From: a bacterium
Lineage (GTDB): Bacteria; Patescibacteriota; Doudnabacteria; UBA920
Reading direction: 5' to 3'
NCBI GenBank assembly: GCA_021789715.1
Contig: JAJYJE010000011.1
Location: 1 to 12,592 of the forward strand
Length of the DNA: 12,592 bases
The notes below the pieces were generated by a model. The model did no database searches and was not told the DNA's origin. It saw nothing but the letters and a program-made list of their open reading frames with translations. This document shows positions 1 through 5,441 of this stretch, piece by piece (within the stretch, counting starts at the first letter, position 1; the number at the start of each line of letters is the position of its first letter). The position numbers were made by a program, and so were the translations under genes.

Positions 1-123
1 TTGCCAATCCGCGCCGCCGTTGACGCTTTTTATCACCCCGGCCGCGGTCGGCGCCTGGAACAGATTGCAGCCGGCGGAAAGAAAAACAATCGCCAGCAAA
101 TAGAGGACGGTTTTATTTTTCAT
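1..123 (-). CDS. Lipoprotein N-terminus with Asp-box-like motif (partial)
   Basis: The gene runs off the left edge, so only its first 41 codons are visible. They encode a classic lipoprotein signal peptide: basic MKNK, a hydrophobic stretch at about residues 5-15, then the lipobox LSAGC with the acceptor cysteine at residue 19. After an Ala/Pro/Thr linker the sequence reads IKSVNGGADWQ. Its S-x-N-x-G-x-x-W pattern resembles the Asp-box of BNR/YCF48-like beta-propeller proteins, so the mature part may be an exported propeller anchored to the outer face of the membrane. The lipoprotein call is well supported. The propeller call is inference from one motif. An in-frame ATG 30 bp upstream (151-153) would add MEIHISSIAN ahead of the signal peptide; I prefer the inner start because it gives a normal signal peptide. 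It lies 90 bp downstream of holB on the same strand. Confidence 0.75.
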   Translation of the reverse strand, partial: MKNKTVLYLLAIVFLSAGCNLFQAPTAAGVIKSVNGGADWQ

Positions 124-212
124 ATTTGCGATACTACTGATATGAATCTCCATGCAAACACCGCTAATCCCCGATTCGCGCCATTGGCATGCGAATTGGC
201 GGTTGGCATCGC

Positions 213-1052
213 CTAAATCTTAAGTAATAAATTTTGCAGCAAGCTCTTCTTGTTTAAATTAGCTTGCGTGCCTATGTACGCTTCCTGCAGCGCGGCTACG
301 GCCGAAAAGCCGCCGGGACTTTGGGACAACGAAGCTTCTTCGCCGAGCAGCCACACCAGCAGCAGGTCCCGCAGTTCTGCGGTCTCAAGATCGGAATACT
401 CTGCGATTTTGAGCAGCCGGGCCGCCACATCGGATTGTTTAAGCCGCCGCCACTGCTCTGACGCCTGCCTTTTAGCCTCGGCCAAACGCTTATCGCCAGC
501 CAGGCGCACTAGTTCGCCCGGCGCGCCATAACTCAATTCAACCAGCTCCTCGACCGCCCGAATGCCCCGAGCTGCGGCAAAATCCAATAGCTGCGGCTTG
601 CTGAACAGCTGGAGCGGCAAGATCTGACAGCGCGACCTGATAGTCCCCGGCACCCGCCGGCTCTCGCCAACCAAAATTATGATTGTATTGGCCGATGGCT
701 CTTCGAGGGTCTTTAGCAGGGCGTTGGCGCTCTGCCGGTTCATCAATTCCGCATTGTTTAGAATCGCAACCTTGTGGGCGCCAAACAGAGGTTTAAGCGC
801 TAAGCGGGAAGTAAAATCGCGAAGCTGTTCCACAGTTATCTCCGCGTTCTGGTCCAATATGACAAAATCAGGATGAATCGCCAAATTCCCGCTGTTCAGA
901 ATTTTGGCCGCGAATTCCATAGCCAGAGTTTTTTTGCCTATCTCCGGCGGTCCCGAAAAAAAATAAGCGTGGGGAAACCGGCGGCTAGCCAAATGCTTCT
1001 CAAGCATCCGCTTAACCGGTCCGTGCCCGAACGTTTGCCAAGAAGTTTCCAT
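213..1052 (-). CDS. holB: DNA polymerase III delta-prime subunit (clamp loader)
   Basis: The 279-aa product is the delta-prime-type AAA+ subunit of the clamp loader, which with gamma/tau and delta opens the beta sliding clamp during replication. Visible marks are the degenerate P-loop SGPPEIGKKT (33-42), HPDF (60-63), the LLKTLEEPS box (about 112-120), and the SRC motif (140-142), whose arginine serves as the finger acting on a neighbouring ATPase subunit. The P-loop lacks the usual Ser/Thr directly after GK, as expected for a subunit that need not hydrolyse ATP. The four-cysteine zinc module normally between the P-loop and HPD is missing: only about 17 residues without cysteine link them. 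The frame is open 75 bp further upstream, but homology starts at METSW and a strong -10 box sits exactly 6 nt before that ATG, so I choose 1052. A tau/gamma-like paralogue is less likely because of length and the weak P-loop. Confidence 0.88.
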   Translation of the reverse strand: METSWQTFGHGPVKRMLEKHLASRRFPHAYFFSGPPEIGKKTLAMEFAAKILNSGNLAIHPDFVILDQNAEITVEQLRDFTSRLALKPLFGAHKVAILNNAELMNRQSANALLKTLEEPSANTIIILVGESRRVPGTIRSRCQILPLQLFSKPQLLDFAAARGIRAVEELVELSYGAPGELVRLAGDKRLAEAKRQASEQWRRLKQSDVAARLLKIAEYSDLETAELRDLLLVWLLGEEASLSQSPGGFSAVAALQEAYIGTQANLNKKSLLQNLLLKI

Positions 1053-1058
1053 AACATA

Positions 1059-1067
1059 ATTATACCA
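1059..1067 (-). promoter_or_regulatory. Extended -10 promoter of holB, predicted leaderless
   Basis: On the minus strand the sequence reads TGGTATAAT, a perfect -10 with TGn extension. The hexamer occupies 1059-1064 and six bases follow before the holB ATG, so transcription should begin at or next to the start codon. No convincing -35 is seen 16-18 bp upstream, which the extended -10 can replace. No Shine-Dalgarno sequence is possible here. Confidence 0.65.
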
Positions 1068-1086
1068 TAATCCTCTGGCAAACACT

Positions 1087-1124
1087 AAAAAACTAAAGGT
1101 ACCAAGCTGGTTTAGTATCTTTAG
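1087..1124 (-). terminator. Probable intrinsic terminator after the cupredoxin gene
   Basis: Downstream of the cupredoxin stop, the minus strand has CTAAAG (1119-1124) and its complement CTTTAG (1093-1098), an inner ACCA/TGGT pairing, then six T residues (1087-1092). The stem is AT-rich with an asymmetric internal loop, so it is a moderate rather than strong terminator. Its place between the cupredoxin stop and the holB promoter supports separate transcription of the two genes. Confidence 0.45.
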
Positions 1125-1146
1125 CAAACTTTCACATTTATGGAAA

Positions 1147-1716
1147 CTACGGATTTACAATTACTACGCCGCCGATACCGGGATTTAAGTGGTCGTGATA
1201 ACCCCAGGTCCCGGCTTTGGTGAACTGGAATTTGTATTCTCCGCCCGGTGCGATTGCTTTTAGCGAATCAAAGCCCGGATAATCGGTATGGGTAGGGTGC
1301 GGGTTGGAAGCGACCCACATAGCAGCGGTGCTCTTATTCTTAAAGAACACCCAATCATTCACGTTGATGGTAATAGACGCGGGCGCAAACGCGCTGCCGT
1401 TAAAATCGACTTCCACTACGGAAATGTTTGAGCCCATGTCGCTGGTATCGCCGGAAGAATAGGTGCCCTGCGTCTCCTGGGTTGCGGTATGGGATTGCGT
1501 TTGAGCCGGAGTCGAAGTCGCCGCGGGCTTATATCCGGTAGGCGCGGACGAGGTGCCGGTTTGGACTTTAAGATTAACGGTTGTGCTGTTCTGCCCGCCC
1601 GTGGTCGGGGCCACGGCCGGCTTTACCGACTGGCGATATAGCGCATAACCGACCGCCGCGACAATAATTAAAAATATCACAATAGCGAAGGCTTTATTCC
1701 GTTGATAATTTGTCAT
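1147..1716 (-). CDS. Membrane-anchored cupredoxin-like protein without a type-1 copper cysteine
   Basis: This 189-aa protein has a basic N-terminus, one membrane segment at about 10-28 (signal anchor or uncleaved signal), a Ser/Thr/Gln/Pro-rich linker at about 30-95, and a C-terminal cupredoxin-like beta-sandwich at about 97-189. The fold is suggested by the strand pattern FAPASITINVNDWVFFKNKS and the C-terminal WGYHDHLNPGIGG followed by a hydrophobic strand. In classical blue-copper relatives this loop reads YHC-x-x-HP-x-M. Here the Cys position is Asp175, the second His position is Asn178 and the Met position is Ile181, so a normal type-1 copper site is absent. Histidines remain at 140, 143, 174 and 176 and could form a different metal site. 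The domain should face outside the membrane. The function (metal binding or electron transfer at the envelope) is inferred. No Shine-Dalgarno sequence precedes the ATG. Confidence 0.8.
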   Translation of the reverse strand: MTNYQRNKAFAIVIFLIIVAAVGYALYRQSVKPAVAPTTGGQNSTTVNLKVQTGTSSAPTGYKPAATSTPAQTQSHTATQETQGTYSSGDTSDMGSNISVVEVDFNGSAFAPASITINVNDWVFFKNKSTAAMWVASNPHPTHTDYPGFDSLKAIAPGGEYKFQFTKAGTWGYHDHLNPGIGGVVIVNP

Positions 1717-1746
1717 GGGGGAGTTTTTAATAATGGGGGCAAAGTT

Positions 1747-1755
1747 TGCTATAAT
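1747..1755 (+). promoter_or_regulatory. Extended -10 promoter of the 46-aa gene
   Basis: TGCTATAAT is a perfect extended -10 (hexamer 1750-1755). The expected transcription start near 1762 leaves only about 5 nt before the ATG at 1767, so the message is nearly leaderless. No good -35 is seen. Confidence 0.55.
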
Positions 1756-1756
1756 A

Positions 1757-1784
1757 ATTATAAGTTATGCGCAAAAATATTCAA
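1757..1784 (-). promoter_or_regulatory. Probable promoter of the cupredoxin gene
   Basis: The minus strand shows TTGAAT (1779-1784), a 16-bp spacer and TATAAT (1757-1762), giving a leader of about 33 nt before the cupredoxin ATG. It lies back-to-back with the plus-strand -10 at 1750-1755, and the two hexamers are separated by one base. The divergent promoters may therefore compete for polymerase. Confidence 0.5.
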
Positions 1785-1907
1785 GGCGAGCCGCTTACCA
1801 AAGCCAAAAAGCGCGAAATAAAAAAGCGTCCGCGCATGAAACTGCACGGCCGCTCTTTGCGTTCGCCGAATCCGCACGCCGGGAAAAAGCTGTCCGGCCA
1901 AAGATAA
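1767..1907 (+). CDS. Small basic protein, 46 aa, unknown
   Basis: The product is very basic. It begins MRKNIQGEPLTKAKKREIKK and continues through an RPRMKLHGRS segment to a Lys/Gly/Arg-rich tail, with no acidic residue after residue 17, no hydrophobic segment and no cysteine. This composition suggests nucleic-acid or ribosome contact, but I recognise no family with certainty. Support for a real gene is the perfect extended -10 placed at near-leaderless distance, the coherent amphipathic sequence, and the tight packing against the convergent gene, whose stop codon is only 6 bp away. No Shine-Dalgarno sequence is present. The overlapping 72-codon plus-strand frame starting at 1715 is rejected in its favour. 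Confidence 0.6.
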   Translation: MRKNIQGEPLTKAKKREIKKRPRMKLHGRSLRSPNPHAGKKLSGQR

Positions 1908-1913
1908 CGGTCG

Positions 1914-2189
1914 TTATGTATGGCGCAGCCTGATGATTTCTACGAGCATTAAGTCCCACCCAAACCCCAGGCTGTCAGCTTGCTCGCGCGCGTCCTCCAT
2001 TAGCCGGCTAGTGACTATTAGGGATATGCCGTCCATTAGGCTCAAAGCTGTTACTCGGCCGCCCTGGACCAACGTGTTCAGCCAACCGCAGAACACCTCT
2101 TCGCTGCCAAAGTATTCCCGGGCCAATTCATAAGGAATCGAACCGTGCAGCTCCAAAAGCACGCGCGGGCTGTAATCTTCCGTTGTCAT
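1914..2189 (-). CDS. Hypothetical protein, 91 aa
   Basis: The 91-aa product is acidic to neutral, rich in Leu and Glu, has a single cysteine (in the EEVFCGWL segment) and no membrane segment. Its mix of amphipathic helices (ELAREYFGSEE, SRLMEDAREQADSLG) and short strands suggests a small soluble alpha/beta protein. I recognise no family. The frame is open to 2252, but the ATG at 2189 is chosen because a strong Shine-Dalgarno GGAGG lies 5 nt before it, one of the few clear ones in this window. The start codon is separated from the divergent miaA start by only 11 bp, so its promoter must lie inside the miaA coding region and the reverse. It converges on the 46-aa gene. Confidence 0.6.
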   Translation of the reverse strand: MTTEDYSPRVLLELHGSIPYELAREYFGSEEVFCGWLNTLVQGGRVTALSLMDGISLIVTSRLMEDAREQADSLGFGWDLMLVEIIRLRHT

Positions 2190-2194
2190 AACTT

Positions 2195-2217
2195 CCTCCA
2201 GTGAAAAAATACTACCA
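2195..2217 (-). promoter_or_regulatory. Shine-Dalgarno and possible extended -10 for the 91-aa gene
   Basis: The minus strand carries GGAGG at 2195-2199, 5 nt from the ATG. Upstream, TGGTAGTAT (2209-2217) resembles an extended -10 with one mismatch in the hexamer and would give a leader of about 13 nt. Both the -10 and the start point overlap the first codons of miaA. The ribosome site is clear; the promoter is tentative. Confidence 0.5.
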
Positions 2218-3151
2218 CAGCCCCAAACTAGTAGCAATAGTGGGCCCGACATCGTCGGGTAAATCCGAATTGGCGGTTAAACTGGCCAAGCGTTTTAACG
2301 GCGAAATCATATCAGCCGACAGCCGGCAGGTTTACCGCGGGATGGATTTGGGCACGGGGAAAGTGGCTGGCAAATGGCGTAGCCGTATTTTCCGCGGCCG
2401 TAAAAAACGCAAGTATTTTGTTTACAAAAACATTATCCACCATCTGATCGATTTCAGGAACCCCAAACGGCAATACTCCGCCGCGCTGTTCCAGCGCGAT
2501 GCCAAAAAAACCATTACTGGCATTTTGCGGCGCGGCAAACTGCCCGTCCTCTGCGGCGGCACCGGACACTGGATCGATGCCGTCGTGTTCAATCAGAACA
2601 TTCCCGATGTTAAGCCCAATCCCAAGTTGCGCGCGCGGCTGGAAAAAAAATCCGCGGCCGATTTATATCAGCGGCTCAAAAAACTCGACCCGCGCCGCGC
2701 TGCATCCATCGACCGCTTCAACAAGCGCCGCCTCATCCGCGCCCTGGAAATTATTATGGCTACCGGCCAGCCTGTGCCGCCAATTTTCGATTTTCAATTT
2801 TCAATTTTCAATTCTCTCTGGCTCGGTCTCAACCAGCCGCAACCGATTTTATTCGCCAAAATAAAAAAACGCCTCAAGCAGCGGCTCGACCAAGGCATGG
2901 CCAACGAAGTCCGCCGATTGCACAACGAGGGCGTGTCCTGGAAACGGCTGATGGATTTTGGCTTGGAGTATAAATACGTTTCCCTCTATCTCCAAAAAAA
3001 GCTGGATAAGCAGGAGATGTTTGACCGGCTTTTTTTTGCTATCTGCCATTACGCCAAGCGCCAAATTACCTGGTGGAAGCGGAATGCTGATATTCATTGG
3101 GTTGGTTCTACAGACGCTGCGATAAAAATAACGAGAGCCTCTTTTAAATAA
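2201..3151 (+). CDS. miaA: tRNA dimethylallyltransferase
   Basis: MiaA transfers the dimethylallyl group of DMAPP to N6 of A37 in tRNAs that read codons starting with U. The 316-aa product shows the P-loop GPTSSGKS (15-22), the substrate-binding DSRQVYRGMDLGTGK (40-54), GGTGHWID (119-126; usually GGTGLYI), RRLIRALE (176-183), and the C-terminal YAKRQITWW (about 284-292) seen in the family. Translation must begin at GTG 2201: an in-frame TAA sits at 2189-2191 and no other start codon occurs before the P-loop. There is no Shine-Dalgarno sequence. The start lies 11 bp from the divergent 91-aa gene. Between TGQP and the conserved LWLGL segment the coding sequence contains a heptamer array (2783-2817), translated as about IFDFQFSIFNS (195-205), in a loop that varies in length among MiaA proteins. 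A weak terminator follows the stop. Confidence 0.93.
   Translation: MKKYYHSPKLVAIVGPTSSGKSELAVKLAKRFNGEIISADSRQVYRGMDLGTGKVAGKWRSRIFRGRKKRKYFVYKNIIHHLIDFRNPKRQYSAALFQRDAKKTITGILRRGKLPVLCGGTGHWIDAVVFNQNIPDVKPNPKLRARLEKKSAADLYQRLKKLDPRRAASIDRFNKRRLIRALEIIMATGQPVPPIFDFQFSIFNSLWLGLNQPQPILFAKIKKRLKQRLDQGMANEVRRLHNEGVSWKRLMDFGLEYKYVSLYLQKKLDKQEMFDRLFFAICHYAKRQITWWKRNADIHWVGSTDAAIKITRASFK
2783..2817 (+). repeat. Heptamer array inside miaA
   Basis: ATTTTCG is followed by three exact ATTTTCA copies and a degenerate ATTCTCT, all in one 7-bp register. Seven is not a multiple of three, so gain or loss of one unit would shift the miaA frame. The array encodes about residues 195-205. Its composition is far more AT-rich than the gene around it, suggesting insertion or slippage. 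Confidence 0.8.
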
Positions 3152-3170
3152 AGCCCGCTTGGGTTTTTAT
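3151..3170 (+). terminator. Probable weak terminator of miaA
   Basis: AAGCCC and GGGTTT can pair (with one G-T pair) around a GCTT loop directly after the miaA stop, and the second arm runs into TTTTTAT. The stem is only 6 bp. It overlaps a possible -35 of the next gene. Confidence 0.45.
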
Positions 3171-3186
3171 TCCCTCCGGATATAAT
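3159..3186 (+). promoter_or_regulatory. Possible promoter of the 50-aa gene
   Basis: TTGGGT (3159-3164), a 16-bp spacer and TATAAT (3181-3186) would give a leader of about 66 nt. An alternative -10, TATACT at 3228-3233, would start transcription close to the Shine-Dalgarno sequence. I cannot decide between them. Confidence 0.4.
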
Positions 3187-3258
3187 GGGGTTTTATAAAT
3201 TTGCTGGAAAATAACATGGTAACAGAGTATACTTTCCTGGAAGGAGGACGCCATAATA

Positions 3259-3411
3259 ATGAGCGTCAGAGACAATTCGCCGGAAGGAAACCAAACAAAA
3301 AGACCCCAGACCCCGGGCGGCACTCCGAAAACCGGAGCCAAGGCCAGCACCGATTTAGGCGGGCTGGAATTTCCTTCTCCCCAGGGCGGGGATTTCCGCA
3401 GGCTGCTCTGA
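3259..3411 (+). CDS. Small Gly/Pro-rich protein, 50 aa, unknown
   Basis: The product starts MSVRDNSPEG, continues with a Pro/Gly/Lys/Thr-rich middle and ends in GGDFRRLL. It looks intrinsically disordered, with no membrane segment, no cysteine and a basic-hydrophobic tail that could be a docking peptide. No family is recognised. Evidence for a real gene is the surrounding unit: a GGAGG Shine-Dalgarno at 3243-3247 (11 nt from the ATG), promoter-like boxes upstream, and a strong hairpin terminator 31 bp after the TGA. The 83-aa plus-strand frame and the 97-aa minus-strand frame over this region have no comparable signals. It is convergent with gatB. Confidence 0.6.
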   Translation: MSVRDNSPEGNQTKRPQTPGGTPKTGAKASTDLGGLEFPSPQGGDFRRLL

Positions 3412-3441
3412 AAGGCCGCCTGCCCACGCTTAAGCACAAAC

Positions 3442-3474
3442 AGGACCGCTAACTTACGCGGTCCTTAATTTTTG
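3442..3474 (+). terminator. Strong intrinsic terminator after the 50-aa gene
   Basis: An 8-bp perfect GC-rich stem, AGGACCGC (3442-3449) with GCGGTCCT (3458-3465), has an 8-nt loop and is followed by TAATTTTTG. It lies between the 50-aa gene and the convergent gatB. The minus-strand side has only GTTTGTG after the stem, so it may also slow gatB transcripts but is weaker in that direction. Confidence 0.85.
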
Positions 3475-3505
3475 CAAAAAGCCGCGCCAGAAAAGGACGG
3501 CATTT

Positions 3506-5008
3506 TTAAACGGCTCTGGGCAGCTTTTTTCTTAGTAATTGATTTATGATCTGCGGGTTGCCTTTGCCTTTAAGCTCCTTCATAGTCTGGCCGACGAGAA
3601 AGCCGAAACTCTTTTCCTGGCCGGCTTTAAAATCGGCCACGGCTTTTTCATTGGCCGCGATGACTTTGTCGATTGCCTGTTCAATCGCATTTTCATCGGA
3701 AACCTGATGGAGGCCCAAGTCGTCGATAATCGCCAGCGGCTCGCCGCCATGCTCAAACATTGTTTTGAACACGGTTTTGGCCGCGCTGCCGGAAATTTTT
3801 CCCTGAGAGATGAGTTTCGTCAGTTCCGCAAAATTCTCCGGCGTAACCATTGCCTCCCGAGGATTGATCAGCTTGGCGTTGAGCATCGCGGAAAAATCCT
3901 GCAAGCACCAGTTGGCTGCCTGCTTAATCAACTGCGCGCGGTCCAGCCCTTTTTCTTGGTTAAACCACTCGTCTATCTCACTAACCACGTCCTCAAAATA
4001 AAAGTTAAGCTCTTTCCAGTTGATCAGATTTTCCACGGTCGCGTCGTCCATACCGTACTCGGATTTAAATCGTCCGCGCTTGGCCGCCGGCAGTTCCGGC
4101 AGGTGGCTGCGCAGATCATCCAAATATTCTTTGGTGAATTGCAACACCGGCAAATCCGGTTCGGGGAAATAGCGGTAATCGTTCGCCTCTTCCTTTGATC
4201 GCTGCTCGACCGTCTGGCCTAGCCCCTCGTTCCAGCCCATAGTCACCTGCCTGGGCGTTTTGCCTTCCTTAAGCAGTTCGGTCTGCCGTGCGATCTCGTA
4301 ATTAATGGCAGCCTCGGCAAATTTAAAAGAGTTGATGTTTTTGACTTCCACTTTATATTTGGGCAAACCGGTTTCGCCGGGCTTGCGCACGCTGATGTTG
4401 GGCTCCACGCGCATAGTCCCTTTTTCCATATCGCAGTCGCTGGCGCCGAGATAGCGCACGATATTGCGAAGTTCCTGCAAAAATACGCGAGCTTCCTCCC
4501 CGCTCTCGATGTCCGGTTCCGTGACGATTTCCAAAAGCGCGCAGCCGGCGCGGTTATAATCCACCAGCGAATACGGCAAGCCTTCCGGATGGATATTCTT
4601 GCCCGCGTCTTCCTCCAAATGGGCCCGGGTAATGCCGATCCTTTTAACTCGTCCGCCTATGATTACATCAAGATGCCCATCTTTGGATATGGGCTGGTCG
4701 TACTGCGAAATCTGGTAACCTTTGGGCAAATCCGGATAAAAATAATGTTTGCGGTCGAATTTAGACCACTCATCAATCGTGCAATCCAAAGCCAGGCCGA
4801 CCATCGCGGCCAGTCTTATCGCCTCTTTATTAGCCACGGGCAAAGTCCCGGGCTGGGCCGTGACGATTTCGTCAATATTCCTGTTCGGCGTTTTCTCGTC
4901 CGGATCATTCGGCGCCGGGCTGAACATCTTCGACTTCGTCGCCAGCTCGATGTGGATCTCGAAGCCGATGACGGGCTGGTATTCGGTTGAGGAGGAAAAA
5001 TGCTTCAT
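3506..5008 (-). CDS. gatB: Asp/Glu-tRNA amidotransferase subunit B
   Basis: GatB binds mischarged Glu-tRNA(Gln) or Asp-tRNA(Asn), phosphorylates the side-chain carboxyl with ATP and receives ammonia from GatA. The 500-aa protein is full length: PVIGFEIHIEL (12-22), RKHYFYPDLPKGYQ (86-99), HLEEDAGK (130-137), the signature DYNRAG-x-ALLEIVTEPD (150-166), MRVEPNISVR (199-208), and a C-terminal tail domain ending KGNPQIINQLL and KKL. The zinc-binding cysteines usual in the N-terminal CG-C...CPVC region are absent: the segment reads FSPAPNDPDEKTPN, so this subunit probably lacks the structural zinc. No Shine-Dalgarno sequence precedes the ATG, and an array of five heptamers ends 3 bp upstream. It is separated from gatA by the four-helix-bundle cassette, while gatC and gatA are upstream on the same strand. 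Confidence 0.96.
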   Translation of the reverse strand: MKHFSSSTEYQPVIGFEIHIELATKSKMFSPAPNDPDEKTPNRNIDEIVTAQPGTLPVANKEAIRLAAMVGLALDCTIDEWSKFDRKHYFYPDLPKGYQISQYDQPISKDGHLDVIIGGRVKRIGITRAHLEEDAGKNIHPEGLPYSLVDYNRAGCALLEIVTEPDIESGEEARVFLQELRNIVRYLGASDCDMEKGTMRVEPNISVRKPGETGLPKYKVEVKNINSFKFAEAAINYEIARQTELLKEGKTPRQVTMGWNEGLGQTVEQRSKEEANDYRYFPEPDLPVLQFTKEYLDDLRSHLPELPAAKRGRFKSEYGMDDATVENLINWKELNFYFEDVVSEIDEWFNQEKGLDRAQLIKQAANWCLQDFSAMLNAKLINPREAMVTPENFAELTKLISQGKISGSAAKTVFKTMFEHGGEPLAIIDDLGLHQVSDENAIEQAIDKVIAANEKAVADFKAGQEKSFGFLVGQTMKELKGKGNPQIINQLLRKKLPRAV

Positions 5009-5011
5009 TAA

Positions 5012-5046
5012 AGTGAGCAGTGGGCAGTGATTAGTGATTAGTGATT
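5012..5046 (+). repeat. Left heptamer array of the four-helix-bundle cassette
   Basis: Five perfect-register heptamers of form AGTGNNN: AGTGAGC, then AGTGGGC, then three copies of AGTGATT. The array ends 3 bp from the gatB start codon and so forms the gatB leader. The same unit recurs in opposite orientation at 5414-5441. Confidence 0.9.
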
Positions 5047-5054
5047 GGAAAAAA

Positions 5055-5406
5055 TCATCTCAGTTTTTGCATTAAAACATTCAACATTTTTTGAACTTCT
5101 AAATTCAGGATTTCCGCCTTGGAATAATCGATCTCTGAATATAATCTCTTTGAGATAATTATCTGCGTTTCAAGTTCAGCCGCTGATGCAAACGCCACAC
5201 CTAAATGATAATAAAATTCGCCGGTATTATTTCTGCATGCGCCTTCAGCGATATTAGAGGGAATACTAATGGAAGCTCTCTGCATCTGCGATGCTTAGCC
5301 CAAACTTTTCTTCGGGAAGAAATCGTTTGGTGATTTTATAAATCTCATAAACTAATTCTATACTTTTCTGCCAAACAATAAGATCTTTGTAATTTTTAAC
5401 TTTCAT
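5055..5406 (-). pseudogene. Four-helix-bundle protein (23S rRNA-intervening-sequence-protein family), frameshifted
   Basis: Read with one correction, this is a 116-aa four-helix-bundle protein of the S23/IVP family, which forms barrel-like oligomers and in some lineages is encoded inside 23S rRNA. The first 38 codons (from ATG 5404-5406) give MKVKNYKDLIVWQKSIELVY and end EEKFGLS. The family then continues with SQM-RAS-SIPSNIAEG, which is found in another frame from 5291 onward (SQMQRASISIPSNIAEG). One extra A (complement of T5292) separates them. Without correction the first frame ends at a TAG after IADAESFH. The C-terminal part is intact to KMLNVLMQKLR. The fault may be a true mutation or a sequencing error. 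There is no rRNA here, so an IVP role in rRNA is not supported. Heptamer arrays flank it on both sides, the right one ending 7 bp before its start codon. Confidence 0.8.
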
Positions 5407-5413
5407 ATGTTCT

Positions 5414-5441
5414 AATCACTACGCACTAAACACTAATCACT
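5414..5441 (-). repeat. Right heptamer array of the cassette, overlapping the gatA stop
   Basis: On the minus strand four heptamers are in perfect register: AGTGATT, AGTGTTT, AGTGCGT, AGTGATT. The first supplies AGT-GAT, and with the next unit the TAG stop, of gatA. The array is inverted relative to 5012-5046. Confidence 0.9.

Larger units (their letters stand above)
5012..5441. mobile_element. Candidate cassette: four-helix-bundle gene between inverted heptamer arrays
   Basis: A 430-bp unit consists of five AGTGNNN heptamers, an AT-rich gene on the minus strand and four AGTGNNN heptamers in inverse orientation. It splits gatA from gatB, genes that are commonly adjacent. I counted about 36% GC over 5101-5400, well below its neighbours, which suggests foreign origin or different constraint. 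I see no transposase and no target-site duplication. The mobile nature is inference from architecture. Confidence 0.5.

Noticed and set aside
1..216. Plus-strand 71-aa open frame
   Set aside because: It is antisense to the lipoprotein start, begins with TTG at the edge and has no protein-like features; the minus-strand signal peptide and lipobox explain the region.
1053..1127. Upstream extension of holB (25 extra residues)
   Set aside because: The promoter -10 lies inside this stretch and the residues do not resemble the family.
5055..5406. Intervening sequence within 23S rRNA
   Set aside because: The gene lies between gatA and gatB with no rRNA sequence on either side.
5012..5441. CRISPR array or diversity-generating retroelement
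   Set aside because: Units are 7 bp without spacers, and no cas gene, reverse transcriptase or template/variable repeat pair is seen; the four-helix-bundle gene alone (Avd-like fold) is not enough.
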